Positions 1 through 7,074 are shown, numbered from the stretch's first letter. The stretch is DNA of 8,492 nucleotides from Desulfobacterales bacterium (GCA_027066725.1 JAMONC010000265.1:1-8492); one strand, 5' to 3'. Program-made: numbers and translations. Notes: generated from the letters alone by a model not told the origin.

Positions 1-1200
1 AATACCTGTCTCTATTACAGGATGATTAGTTTCATCTGGGGATTTTACGTATACTCGTCTTGGATCAATAGATATAACTACAGCTTGAGCTCCATATACC
101 CTAGATATTTCTTCTATAGAGCTCTTTCCGCTTTTCTTTTTTGTTTTTAGGTAATCTTCTACAATTAGCACAGCATCGCTTCCAATTGATATTTTATCTG
201 CACCAGAACGGAAGTATTCTGAGGCAACATCTAATGCAGAATAGAACTTACCATCTTTATCTGTATAATCTCTTATTCCTCCTCCTATGGTAAGAGGCAC
301 AAATACATTTTTTGATGTCTCTTTTAGTACTTCAAGCATTGGCATATCCTTAAGAGGAAAATCTCTAAAACCTGTTATATTTAAAAAGGTAATTTCATCT
401 GCTCCTTCTTCATAATAACGTCTTGCAAGTTCAACCGGCTTTCCAAGATTTCTTACTCTACCTTCTTCTCTTACATCATATTGATCTCCTTTAGTTACAA
501 CGAGGTCTCCTTGATCATTACTTCTAACATCAAGACAGGCAATAATTCTCTTTGCAAGTTTTGTGGTACGTAATTGAATTTCAGGGATAAAGTTTTCTTT
601 AGAAGAATTAATAAAATTTTTAAATACCTTAAGCCCTGCTTGTCCACTTTTTTCAGGGTGAAATTGAGTAGCTATTACATTTCCTTTTTGGATACTGCTC
701 ACAAATTCATATCCATAGTCAGTTTTAGTTAGAACAACTGAGTCATCTTTAGGATCAACATGATATGAATGAACAAAATAGAATTTTTCATCTCCATTTA
801 AACCATAAAAAATAGAAGATTTTTGTTTTATCTTTATTCCATTCCAACCAATATGAGGTACGCAGAATTCATGGGGAAATCTTTTTACTTTACCTTTAAT
901 AAATCCTAGCCCTTTAACCCCTGGAGCTTCCTCACTTTCTTCAAAAAGGGCTTGAAGACCAAGACATATCCCAAGAAATGGTTTATTAGAATTTAAGTAG
1001 CTAAGTAACGGTTCAAAAAAGCCCTTTTCTTTTAACTTAGAAATCATGCTTCCAAAGGCACCAACTCCTGGGAATACTAATCTGTTGGCCTCTATGATAT
1101 CTTGTGGTGAAGTCACAATTTTAACAGTTTCTCCAAGACTTTCTATGGCATTTATAACACTACGTACATTACCAGCTCCGTAATCTAGTAGAGTAATCAT
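1..1200 (-). CDS. hisHF: Fused imidazole glycerol phosphate synthase HisHF (HIS7-type), partial at window edge
   Basis: This enzyme makes imidazole glycerol phosphate and AICAR from PRFAR and glutamine, the fifth step of histidine synthesis, in the cytosol. The frame is open for 400 codons and leaves the window without a stop. Residues 1-200 form a class I glutamine amidotransferase: start MITLLDYGAGN, oxyanion region PGVGAFG, nucleophile C79 in GICLGLQ, and H181/E183 in QFHPEKSG. A linker of about 15 residues leads to the HisF barrel: RIIACLDVR (D224, matching the catalytic Asp of strand 1), VPLTIGGGI near 301-309, and AVVISIDP with D379 matching the second catalytic Asp. About 150 C-terminal residues should lie outside. 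The fusion order and the insertions (DQGDLVVTKGDQYDVRE, an expanded GGGIRDYTDKDGKFY loop, an expanded DYLKTKKKSGKSS loop) follow yeast HIS7 as I remember it, not typical bacterial HisF. The start at 1200 is chosen because GGAG lies 9 bases upstream; an in-frame ATG five codons earlier has no such site. Confidence 0.93.
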   Translation of the reverse strand, partial: MITLLDYGAGNVRSVINAIESLGETVKIVTSPQDIIEANRLVFPGVGAFGSMISKLKEKGFFEPLLSYLNSNKPFLGICLGLQALFEESEEAPGVKGLGFIKGKVKRFPHEFCVPHIGWNGIKIKQKSSIFYGLNGDEKFYFVHSYHVDPKDDSVVLTKTDYGYEFVSSIQKGNVIATQFHPEKSGQAGLKVFKNFINSSKENFIPEIQLRTTKLAKRIIACLDVRSNDQGDLVVTKGDQYDVREEGRVRNLGKPVELARRYYEEGADEITFLNITGFRDFPLKDMPMLEVLKETSKNVFVPLTIGGGIRDYTDKDGKFYSALDVASEYFRSGADKISIGSDAVLIVEDYLKTKKKSGKSSIEEISRVYGAQAVVISIDPRRVYVKSPDETNHPVIETGI

Positions 1201-1209
1201 GTGTCTATT

Positions 1210-1213
1210 CTCC
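1210..1213 (-). promoter_or_regulatory. Shine-Dalgarno of hisHF
   Basis: GGAG lies 9 bases before the ATG at 1200. It favours this start over the in-frame ATG at 1215, which has only AT-rich sequence before it. Confidence 0.6.
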
Positions 1214-1238
1214 ATATAATTACTAGCATTTTTTGATA

Positions 1239-1267
1239 ATCATAATTAATCAGGTTAACTTACGCAA
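1239..1267 (-). promoter_or_regulatory. Candidate sigma70 promoter of hisHF
   Basis: On the minus strand, TTGCGT (1267-1262) and TATGAT (1244-1239) are separated by 17 bases. The -10 box matches consensus in 5 of 6 positions and the -35 box in 3 of 6. Transcription would start near 1231, giving a leader of about 30 bases. This suggests hisHF can be expressed independently of the membrane-protein gene ending at 1288. Confidence 0.42.
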
Positions 1268-1287
1268 TTTATTTACCTTATAAATAT

Positions 1288-1737
1288 TTATAATAAAAAA
1301 TCCAATAAGAGATGAGATAAATATCCCAATGCTGCAGCACAATAAAATGTTATGGCTGTATGCCATGAATAGTGAAATACTAATATTGCGAGGACAATGA
1401 TTGGTACAGGAACCAATAGCATTGCCCACCATGTATGTGTCCACCCTCTGTGGTGTCCTAGTGCAGGAAGTATGGCTAAGAAACCAAGTATTGCGGCATC
1501 CTTGTATTCTTTTTTAATGATTAGATAAATGTCAATGATAGCTAAGATACTATAAAAAAGGTTTTGTCCTTTAGAATCTGTATCTACATCTGGGAATAGA
1601 GCACCAGCTAAAATTAATCCAAATATAATAATTAACTTTGTAATGGTTGGGTGTATCCAGCCTGTTATAATCCCTGTGTAGATAGCCCCTATGCCTATAA
1701 TTACTCCGCCTGTTATGTGTCCTTTATATCCTGGCAT
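1288..1737 (-). CDS. YdjM-family (PF04307-like) integral membrane protein, putative metal-dependent hydrolase
   Basis: This is a 149-residue, very hydrophobic protein with about five or six membrane segments (roughly 10-27, 34-48, 62-75, 82-93, 104-122, 128-147). Conserved polar residues sit at segment ends as in the YdjM/DUF457 family: H7 in YKGHITGG, D50 and D52 in LFPDVD, H95/H96/R97/H101 in GHHRGWTH, and H142/D146 in LSHLLLD. In the family these His and Asp residues are thought to bind metal. The substrate is unknown; E. coli YdjM is SOS-induced, but I see no clear LexA box here. The protein stops directly after the last conserved motif, shorter than E. coli YdjM (about 196 residues), although short forms seem usual in Desulfovibrio-like bacteria. 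The start MPGYKGH is typical; the RBS (AGAG, 10 bases away) is weak. hisHF begins 87 bases downstream on the same strand. Confidence 0.82.
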   Translation of the reverse strand: MPGYKGHITGGVIIGIGAIYTGIITGWIHPTITKLIIIFGLILAGALFPDVDTDSKGQNLFYSILAIIDIYLIIKKEYKDAAILGFLAILPALGHHRGWTHTWWAMLLVPVPIIVLAILVFHYSWHTAITFYCAAALGYLSHLLLDFLL

Positions 1738-1877
1738 ATACTAAATTCTCTGCAATTTGAATGCCTTATTTATTGGTATTGTCTATTGGTATTTTTAAAT
1801 TTTTTTATTACTTATCCCGAATAAAAATTACAACAGTTAGATCATATTTATGTGTTTAGTAGCTAGAGGGAAAAAAC
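1738..1877. promoter_or_regulatory. Divergent intergenic region with 10-bp direct repeat
   Basis: This 140-bp AT-rich gap must hold the promoters of both the YdjM-like gene (minus) and the diguanylate cyclase gene (plus). The direct repeat TATTGGTATT occurs at 1771-1780 and 1784-1793, a 13-bp period. It could be a regulator binding site, but a period of 13 bp is not close to one or two helical turns. No convincing -35/-10 pair was found for either gene. Confidence 0.35.
1866..1870 (+). promoter_or_regulatory. Shine-Dalgarno of the diguanylate cyclase gene
   Basis: GAGGG lies 7 bases before the ATG at 1878 and supports that start. Confidence 0.65.
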
Positions 1878-4370
1878 ATGTTTTCTTTTTTAAAGAAGAT
1901 TTTAAGATTTCATCATAAATGGCAAGTAAAAGAATACTTTATTTATAGTACATTGTTTATATTTATTCCAGGTATTTGTTTTACATTATATCTTTTTAAT
2001 AGAATATTACTTACTCACTATATAAATAGTGACATAAAAAATGGTTTTCACGCTATAAGAACTATTATTAATGAAGTCACGAATGAAAAATTAAATATGC
2101 TGGTACTTGAAGCTAGTTCAATAGGTGCGATACCAGAAATAGCTAAAGATGTAGCTGATAACAATCAAAAAGAATTAGAAACCAAAATAATAAGGCTAAT
2201 AGATTATGTGAAGTTGACCACAGGAAATTATGATATTTCTTTACACTTTTATAATGATAAGGGACTTTCTATTTTAAGAACTTGGAATTACCAAAAATTT
2301 GGTGATAATGTAAGTCAAAAAAGACAAATTCCATTAGTTGTTAATCAAGAACATAAGATTATAAAAGGAATAGAAGTTAGTCCTATTATTGGATTAGGAT
2401 TACGTGCAGCAGTACCTATAAGATACAATAACAAATGGGTAGGGGCAGTAGAGGCCATTTTACCCCTCCAGATAGTGTTTAAGAGTTTACCTCTTCCAGA
2501 GAACTGGTCTTGTTATCTACTTATTAGTAAAGAATTATATAGAAAAAGTTTAATAGGTAATTTATATCAAATTGATAATCAACTAATAACATACAAAGCT
2601 AATTCTAGTACAGCAAATTATAAAATCCTTATTAAAAGAGGGAGTATTTCTTTAAAACCATATATGTTAACTAGTGTTAATTCTATATCTCTTAACAATA
2701 GACTGTTTTATAGAACATATATACTTAATGATTTTTCTGGTAGGCCTATAGCAAAGTATGTATTGATTTACAATGGTAGCGATTTTTTTGCTAAAAAGGA
2801 GATGATATTATTACTATTTGCAGCTTCCTTTCTTTTAGGGTTGTTTATCCTAATTGGTGCAGGATATTACTTTACTCATAAGATGGCTCGATTCTTTATA
2901 GAATTAAAAGAAACAGTTAAAAATATTGCACAAGGTGATTTTTCTAAGAGAATTTCTTCCAACAATGTTAATTGTTGGGAATATTTAGGTTGTGATAATA
3001 AGTCATGTATAGTGTATGGAAATAAATACTATCTTTGTTACTTGGCTGTTGGTTCTCACGCTCTTTTCCCAGAATATAGAAGACAGTGTAAGTTCTTGCA
3101 AGAAAATAGGTTTGCTACTTGTAAAGATTGTCCTGTATATTGGAGGAATAGTAGGAATGAAATTATTGAAGCCACAAATTGGTTTAACTGCTTTGTTAAC
3201 ATTTTTAGTAAATTCTTTACTTGCTCTTTTGAACAACTTACAGAGATATTTGGCTCTTTGTCATTTCAAAGAAGGCCAACTCTTAGGGCAATTCAAGAAA
3301 CCATGGAACAACTTCTTAATGCAAGTAGATTTAGAAAATATATAGAAGGAGTACATAGCCAAGATGAGATATATCAACAGTTAGCTTTTGTTTTTAAACA
3401 TACATTTAATAGGAATAACTTTATTATTTTCGAAGTTAATAATTCAGAAAATAGAATGGAAATAAAGTATTATTATAGTTCCTTAAATATAAAACCAGTC
3501 ATGAATGAACTATTTGTAAATCCTGAACTTTGTAGGGCAAAGAGAAATGCTGAAATGGTAGATTCTAAAAATAATCCATTATTGTGTCCTTATAATAATG
3601 TAGAAACATCTAAGTTGTTTCACTACTGTATCCCAGTTGTTATGGGTGGAAGAATTGGAATGGTAGTAAAATTCTATGATGATATTGAAAAATATGAAGA
3701 ATTTAAGAGACAACTTCCCTTTATAAAGAAATACTTAGAAGAGGCAGCTCCTATACTTGAATCTCAAAGGCTATTCCAGATTACTAGGATGCAATCATTA
3801 AAAGATCCTCTTACAAATTGCTATAATAGACGTTTTTTAGAGGAATATATTGTTAAATACGAACATTTAGCTAAAAGACAAGGAAATACTGTTGGTATAT
3901 TTATGTTAGATATAGATCATTTTAAGATGGTAAATGATACTTATGGACACCAAGCAGGAGATACTATACTGAAAAAGTTTGCCTCTGTTGTAAAAGATAG
4001 TATTAGAGCATCAGATCTTGTCTTTAGATATGGGGGAGAAGAGTTTGTTGTTTTACTCCCAGAGATAAAAAGTGGTGCAGGTATAAATGTAGCAGAAAAG
4101 ATAAGAACAAATGTAGAATCTACACATATAAAAGTAGATAGTGGTGTTATTGTACATATTACTGTAAGCATAGGTGTTGCGGAATTCCCCCAAGATGCGA
4201 GGTCTCTTAAAGAAGCTATAAAATTTGCAGATATAGCACTTTATAAAGCCAAAAAAAGTGGAAGGAATAAAGTATGTAGATTTGACCCATCTATGTTAGA
4301 GGGCTCTTCTAGTACTAATAGTACCCAAAAATCATCCCCTGTATCTGTAGATATTAATAATGTGGCTTAA
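1878..4370 (+). CDS. Membrane sensor diguanylate cyclase: dCache-like, HAMP, Cys-rich CW module, GAF-like, GGDEF
   Basis: The protein makes cyclic di-GMP from two GTP at the cytoplasmic face of the inner membrane. Layout over 830 residues: TM1 about 21-41; periplasmic sensor about 45-304, resembling dCache_3 (FGDNVSQKRQ at 141-150, GLGLRAAVPI at 172-181); TM2 about 308-332; HAMP about 333-363. A cysteine-rich block at 365-421 follows (CWE at C366, then C372, C377, C387, C404, C415, C418 in CKDCPVY), like the CW-type modules common in Desulfobacterota sensors. Residues about 485-630 look GAF-like. The catalytic domain at about 640-802 has the metal Asp D678, N686 and D695 for guanine, and GGEEF at 719-723, so it should be active. 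The product-inhibition I-site RxxD is present (R710, D713). The last 25 residues are low-complexity Ser/Thr. The gene stands alone on its strand, so its downstream targets cannot be inferred. The signal sensed is unknown. Confidence 0.92.
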   Translation: MFSFLKKILRFHHKWQVKEYFIYSTLFIFIPGICFTLYLFNRILLTHYINSDIKNGFHAIRTIINEVTNEKLNMLVLEASSIGAIPEIAKDVADNNQKELETKIIRLIDYVKLTTGNYDISLHFYNDKGLSILRTWNYQKFGDNVSQKRQIPLVVNQEHKIIKGIEVSPIIGLGLRAAVPIRYNNKWVGAVEAILPLQIVFKSLPLPENWSCYLLISKELYRKSLIGNLYQIDNQLITYKANSSTANYKILIKRGSISLKPYMLTSVNSISLNNRLFYRTYILNDFSGRPIAKYVLIYNGSDFFAKKEMILLLFAASFLLGLFILIGAGYYFTHKMARFFIELKETVKNIAQGDFSKRISSNNVNCWEYLGCDNKSCIVYGNKYYLCYLAVGSHALFPEYRRQCKFLQENRFATCKDCPVYWRNSRNEIIEATNWFNCFVNIFSKFFTCSFEQLTEIFGSLSFQRRPTLRAIQETMEQLLNASRFRKYIEGVHSQDEIYQQLAFVFKHTFNRNNFIIFEVNNSENRMEIKYYYSSLNIKPVMNELFVNPELCRAKRNAEMVDSKNNPLLCPYNNVETSKLFHYCIPVVMGGRIGMVVKFYDDIEKYEEFKRQLPFIKKYLEEAAPILESQRLFQITRMQSLKDPLTNCYNRRFLEEYIVKYEHLAKRQGNTVGIFMLDIDHFKMVNDTYGHQAGDTILKKFASVVKDSIRASDLVFRYGGEEFVVLLPEIKSGAGINVAEKIRTNVESTHIKVDSGVIVHITVSIGVAEFPQDARSLKEAIKFADIALYKAKKSGRNKVCRFDPSMLEGSSSTNSTQKSSPVSVDINNVA

Positions 4371-4398
4371 ATGAGGTGGAAACACGTTTTATTTACTT

Positions 4399-4487
4399 TG
4401 GTGCCGAAGGGGAGATTCGAACTCCCACGGGCGTAGTTGCCCACTAGATCCTGAATCTAGCGCGTCTACCAATTCCGCCACTTCGGC
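4399..4487 (-). tRNA. tRNA-Leu (CAG)
   Basis: The reverse strand folds as a class II tRNA: acceptor GCCGAAG (4487-4481) pairs with CTTCGGC (4409-4403), discriminator A at 4402, and an encoded CCA at 4401-4399. The anticodon stem CTAGA/TCTAG encloses the 7-base loop TTCAGGA, giving anticodon CAG (4453-4451), which reads CUG leucine codons. The long variable arm (GGGC/GCCC) and the T stem GGGAG with loop TTCGAAT fit leucine. The gene lies alone between the 3' end of the cyclase gene and divergent ribF. No terminator hairpin is evident before the end of the convergent cyclase gene at 4370. Confidence 0.96.
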
Positions 4488-4509
4488 TTTTTTCCAAAAA
4501 AGTAAGTTT

Positions 4510-4537
4510 ATTTAAAAGGATGTATTGCACTTGTCAA
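4510..4537 (-). promoter_or_regulatory. Promoter of tRNA-Leu
   Basis: On the minus strand a perfect -35 TTGACA (4537-4532) is followed after 16 bases by TTAAAT (4515-4510), a 4 of 6 match to the -10 consensus. Transcription would start about 15 bases before the mature tRNA 5' end, which would leave a short leader for RNase P. Confidence 0.6.
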
Positions 4538-4576
4538 GTCTTCGAGTTAGTTTCTCCTAACTGGACAATAAAGCCA

Positions 4577-4581
4577 GGAGG
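4577..4581 (+). promoter_or_regulatory. Shine-Dalgarno of ribF
   Basis: GGAGG lies 10 bases before the ATG at 4592 and fixes the start of ribF. Confidence 0.65.
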
Positions 4582-4591
4582 CAGATAATAT

Positions 4592-5545
4592 ATGATTTTC
4601 GTTAAAGGGTTAAAAGATATTCCCTCTAACCTTAAATCTCCAAGTATTACTATTGGTAATTTTGATGGTGTACATTTGGGACACCAAGCCCTCTTTAAAA
4701 AGACAATAGAATGCGCCCGTCTACAAGAAGGGGATTCCATTGCCATCACATTTCATCCGCATCCAATTAGGGTCCTAAGACCAGAAATACCTCTTAAACT
4801 TATCTGTGATCTGGAACAAAAAATTGAATGGATTTCAGAACAAGGAATAGATATCTTAGTTTGTATTCCTTTTACAAAGAAATTTGCCTCTACTTCTGCA
4901 ACTAATTTTGTTAAAGACATCTTAGTAGAAAAACTTAAAGTCTCAAATCTTATTGTTGGTTATGATTATTCTTTTGGTAGAAATAGGGAAGGGAATATAA
5001 ATTTTTTAAAGGCCCAGGGAGCTCTTTATCATTTTAATGTACATGTTGTTTCCCCAGTAGTGGTAGATTCATTAATAGTTAGTTCAACATTAATAAGAGA
5101 ATTAGTAAGTGAAGGTAAAATAGAAGTGGCATTTAAAATGTTAGGGCGTCCCTTTGAATTAAAAGGTGAAGTTGTAGAAGGAGCACGTAGGGGAGGGCCT
5201 CTTTTGGGTTTCCCAACTGCTAATATTTTAGTTAGGGAAGATCAATTGTGTCCAAAAGTAGGAGTATATGCAGTAATAGTAAATGTAGAATGTAAAGAAT
5301 ATGAAGGAGTATTAAATGTTGGATATAATCCTACTTTTGGAGGAGAGCAACTTTCTGCAGAAGTTCATATATTTGATTTTAGCCAAGATATATATGGCAA
5401 AATAATTAGAATAAAATTGATTAAGCGCCTTAGAGATGAAAAAAAATTTTCAAGCCCTAAGGCGCTTATAAATCAGATACAAAAGGATATATTAAATGCT
5501 AAGATGGCTATTTCTAATTTTTTAAAGTGTGGTAAGCCACTTTAA
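4592..5545 (+). CDS. ribF: Bifunctional riboflavin kinase / FAD synthetase RibF
   Basis: The enzyme phosphorylates riboflavin to FMN and adenylylates FMN to FAD in the cytosol. The N-terminal FAD synthetase half (about 15-160) has the nucleotidyltransferase motif GNFDGVHLGH at 22-31, HPHP at 55-58, GYDYSFGRNREG at 123-134 and SSTLIR at 164-169. The C-terminal riboflavin kinase half (about 183-302) has GRPFELKG at 185-192, GFPTANI at 206-212 with the Mg/ATP-binding PTAN, NVGYNPTFG at 242-250, EVHIFDF at 257-263 with the catalytic Glu, and YG at 268-269. Its 317 residues match the usual length of about 305-315. The first ATG has GGAGG 10 bases upstream. No FMN riboswitch is visible in the short leader, so expression is probably constitutive. 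The gene starts divergently from tRNA-Leu and ends inside the 3' end of pepA, which runs the other way. A 12-bp inverted repeat lies in its last 130 bases. Confidence 0.96.
   Translation: MIFVKGLKDIPSNLKSPSITIGNFDGVHLGHQALFKKTIECARLQEGDSIAITFHPHPIRVLRPEIPLKLICDLEQKIEWISEQGIDILVCIPFTKKFASTSATNFVKDILVEKLKVSNLIVGYDYSFGRNREGNINFLKAQGALYHFNVHVVSPVVVDSLIVSSTLIRELVSEGKIEVAFKMLGRPFELKGEVVEGARRGGPLLGFPTANILVREDQLCPKVGVYAVIVNVECKEYEGVLNVGYNPTFGGEQLSAEVHIFDFSQDIYGKIIRIKLIKRLRDEKKFSSPKALINQIQKDILNAKMAISNFLKCGKPL
5422..5468 (+). repeat. Perfect 12-bp inverted repeat with nested hairpin inside ribF
   Basis: TAAGCGCCTTAG (5422-5433) and CTAAGGCGCTTA (5457-5468) are exact reverse complements. The 23-base spacer itself holds TGAAAA (5437-5442) and TTTTCA (5447-5452) around an AAAA loop. 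The RNA could fold into a long two-part hairpin covering codons for residues about 277-292 of RibF. No T-run follows, so it is not a standard intrinsic terminator; it may act as an mRNA structure or may be coincidental. Confidence 0.7.
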
Positions 5546-5547
5546 AA
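5520..5547. terminator. Possible bidirectional hairpin at the convergent ribF/pepA overlap
   Basis: TTTTAAAGTG (5520-5529) and CACTTTAAAA (5538-5547) form a perfect 10-bp stem with the 8-base loop TGGTAAGC. The ribF stop codon (5543-5545) lies in one arm and the pepA stop codon (5524-5522, minus strand) in the other. The stem is AT-rich and its T tracts lie within the arms rather than after them, so terminator strength is doubtful. There is no other terminator-like sequence between the two convergent genes. Confidence 0.45.
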
Positions 5548-6994
5548 TTGTTCTTACAGGAGTTGCTGTAGCTCCTTCGCAGTAATATTTCCAAGGTTTT
5601 TCTAAAAAAGCTGGTCCTGCAATATCTAAGTGTATCCAATCTTTTACCTTCTCATCTACAAATTCCTTTAAAAAGAGAGCTGCAGTAATTGCTCCTCCAT
5701 AGCTTGAGCCTACATTTTTTATATCACTAAATTCTCCTTTAATTTCTTCTTTAAGGTCTTGATCAAGAGGTAGGGGCCAAAATTTTTCTCCTGTTTCATC
5801 ACCAATTTTTATTATGTTATGTGATAGATCATGATTTTCAGTAAAGATTGCAGAACAAAAGCGTCCAAGCGCAACCATTGAGGCACCCGTTAGTGTTGCA
5901 ATATCTATCATTATATCCGGATTAAGTTCAGATCCATATATAAGGGCATCAGCTAAAATAAGTCTTCCTTCTGCATCTGTATTTAGTATCTCAACACTTT
6001 TCCCATTTTTAAACACTAATATGTCATCTGGACGAAATGCCTTGCCACTTGGCATATTTTCAACTGTTGAAATAAGTCCGTGAATTTCTATATCAAGTTT
6101 TAATTGGCTTGCTGCCTTTAATATACCTAAGACAGCACAAGCACCAGCCTTATCACACTTCATAGTTTTCATGTGCTTAGGTGGTTTTATATCAAGACCG
6201 CCACTATCAAAGGTGACACCTTTACCAATAATTACTATACGCTTTTTAGGATTCTTGGGTTTATATGAAATATGTATAAAAAATGGAGGATTTTCACTTC
6301 CACCACCAACTGCTAGGATACCATTCATTTGTCTATCTAAGAGGATAGGGTAATCAAATACTTCACACTCTAAATCACATTCTTTTGATAACTCTTGAGC
6401 TATCTCAACTATTTTTTCAGGAGTTATAACATTGCCAGGTTCATTTACTATATCTCGTGTAAAGTTTGCAGCTTTAGAGACTATGTAAGCTCTGTTAATA
6501 TATTCTGATATGTTTTCCTTAGAAATAATGTTTATCTCTGATATTTCAACCTTTTCTTCTTCATCGTCCTTTTTATATTTTTTAAATTTATAATCTCCAA
6601 TAACAATACCTTCTACTAAAGCCTCAATAGCTTTTTCGCCTAATATTTCATACCCTAATGGTTCAAAATATATCTCTCTATGAAATATCTCTTTTGCTTT
6701 ATCTATTGATGCTTTAGCTGCTTTTCTAATAGTATCTGGTTTTAATTTCTCTTTTTTCCCAAGTCCAACAATAATTACATCTTTGAACTTTATATCTTTA
6801 TGTCCAGGCATGAATACACATTGAGCTTCTTTTGCCTTAAAGTGTATATCTTTTAAGAAGTCGGATAATAGGGCATTCATGTTATCATCAACCTTTTTAG
6901 CCAATATACCAAGTTCTTTTTCTTCATATACACCTACAACAAGAGCTTCTCCGCTTAATTCTAAGATGTCTTTGGCTACCAGCTTAAATTCCAT
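5522..6994 (-). CDS. pepA: Leucyl (cytosol) aminopeptidase, M17 family
   Basis: This is a two-metal exopeptidase that releases N-terminal residues from peptides in the cytosol and usually forms hexamers. The N-terminal regulatory domain spans about 1-150 with a charged linker (KKYKKDDEEEK) near 138-148; the catalytic domain spans about 170-490. Metal ligands and catalytic residues are present with the same spacing as in E. coli PepA: K258 in GKG, D263 in TFDSGG, K270, D281 in KCDKAG, then D340, E342 and R344 in the family signature NTDAEGRL (338-345). DIATLTGAS follows at 364-372. The length of 490 residues is normal. The ATG at 6994 has AGGGG 7 bases upstream. Its 3' end overlaps ribF by 24 bp tail to tail. 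E. coli PepA also binds DNA in Xer recombination and carAB control; nothing here shows that role. No clear promoter was found; read-through from the ferredoxin gene would have to pass its terminator. Confidence 0.96.
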   Translation of the reverse strand: MEFKLVAKDILELSGEALVVGVYEEKELGILAKKVDDNMNALLSDFLKDIHFKAKEAQCVFMPGHKDIKFKDVIIVGLGKKEKLKPDTIRKAAKASIDKAKEIFHREIYFEPLGYEILGEKAIEALVEGIVIGDYKFKKYKKDDEEEKVEISEINIISKENISEYINRAYIVSKAANFTRDIVNEPGNVITPEKIVEIAQELSKECDLECEVFDYPILLDRQMNGILAVGGGSENPPFFIHISYKPKNPKKRIVIIGKGVTFDSGGLDIKPPKHMKTMKCDKAGACAVLGILKAASQLKLDIEIHGLISTVENMPSGKAFRPDDILVFKNGKSVEILNTDAEGRLILADALIYGSELNPDIMIDIATLTGASMVALGRFCSAIFTENHDLSHNIIKIGDETGEKFWPLPLDQDLKEEIKGEFSDIKNVGSSYGGAITAALFLKEFVDEKVKDWIHLDIAGPAFLEKPWKYYCEGATATPVRTILKWLTTL

Positions 6995-7000
6995 GATTAT

Positions 7001-7007
7001 ACCCCTT
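7001..7007 (-). promoter_or_regulatory. Shine-Dalgarno of pepA
   Basis: AAGGGGT lies just before the pepA ATG, with AGGGG centred about 9 bases upstream, supporting the start at 6994. Confidence 0.55.
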
Positions 7008-7043
7008 TTTTGGATTGAAGGCTTTTGATAGATATATTCTTTA

Positions 7044-7074
7044 TTAAAAAGAAAAAGGGGCAGTAATGCCCCTT
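7044..7074 (-). terminator. Intrinsic terminator of the ferredoxin gene
   Basis: On the minus strand AAGGGGCA and TGCCCCTT form an 8-bp stem around a 4-base loop (7074-7055). It runs directly into a T-rich stretch (TTTTTCTTTTTAAT including the end of the stem). This is a textbook rho-independent terminator about 55 bases after the ferredoxin stop codon, and it should separate that gene from pepA. Confidence 0.85.

Noticed and set aside
1278..1293. 16-bp perfect palindrome TTATAAATATTTATAA over the stop codon of the YdjM-like gene
   Set aside because: It is made only of A and T; such a palindrome is expected about once by chance in an AT-rich window of this size.
1250..1444. 64-codon minus-strand frame overlapping the YdjM-like gene
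   Set aside because: It is a frame shadow over the conserved GHHRGWTH and SHLLLD segments and resembles no known protein.
3003..3345. Open frames on both strands (77 and 109 codons) inside the diguanylate cyclase gene
   Set aside because: They overlap the conserved Cys-rich and following region of the real protein in other frames, have no RBS and no recognisable motif.
4399..4487. tRNA-Leu as an attachment site for an integrated element
   Set aside because: No integrase, no repeated tRNA 3' end and no phage-like genes are visible on either side.
6996..7001. Perfect TATAAT just before the pepA start codon
   Set aside because: It lies between the Shine-Dalgarno sequence and the ATG, so a transcript from it would start inside the gene and lack the RBS; no -35 box is suitably placed.
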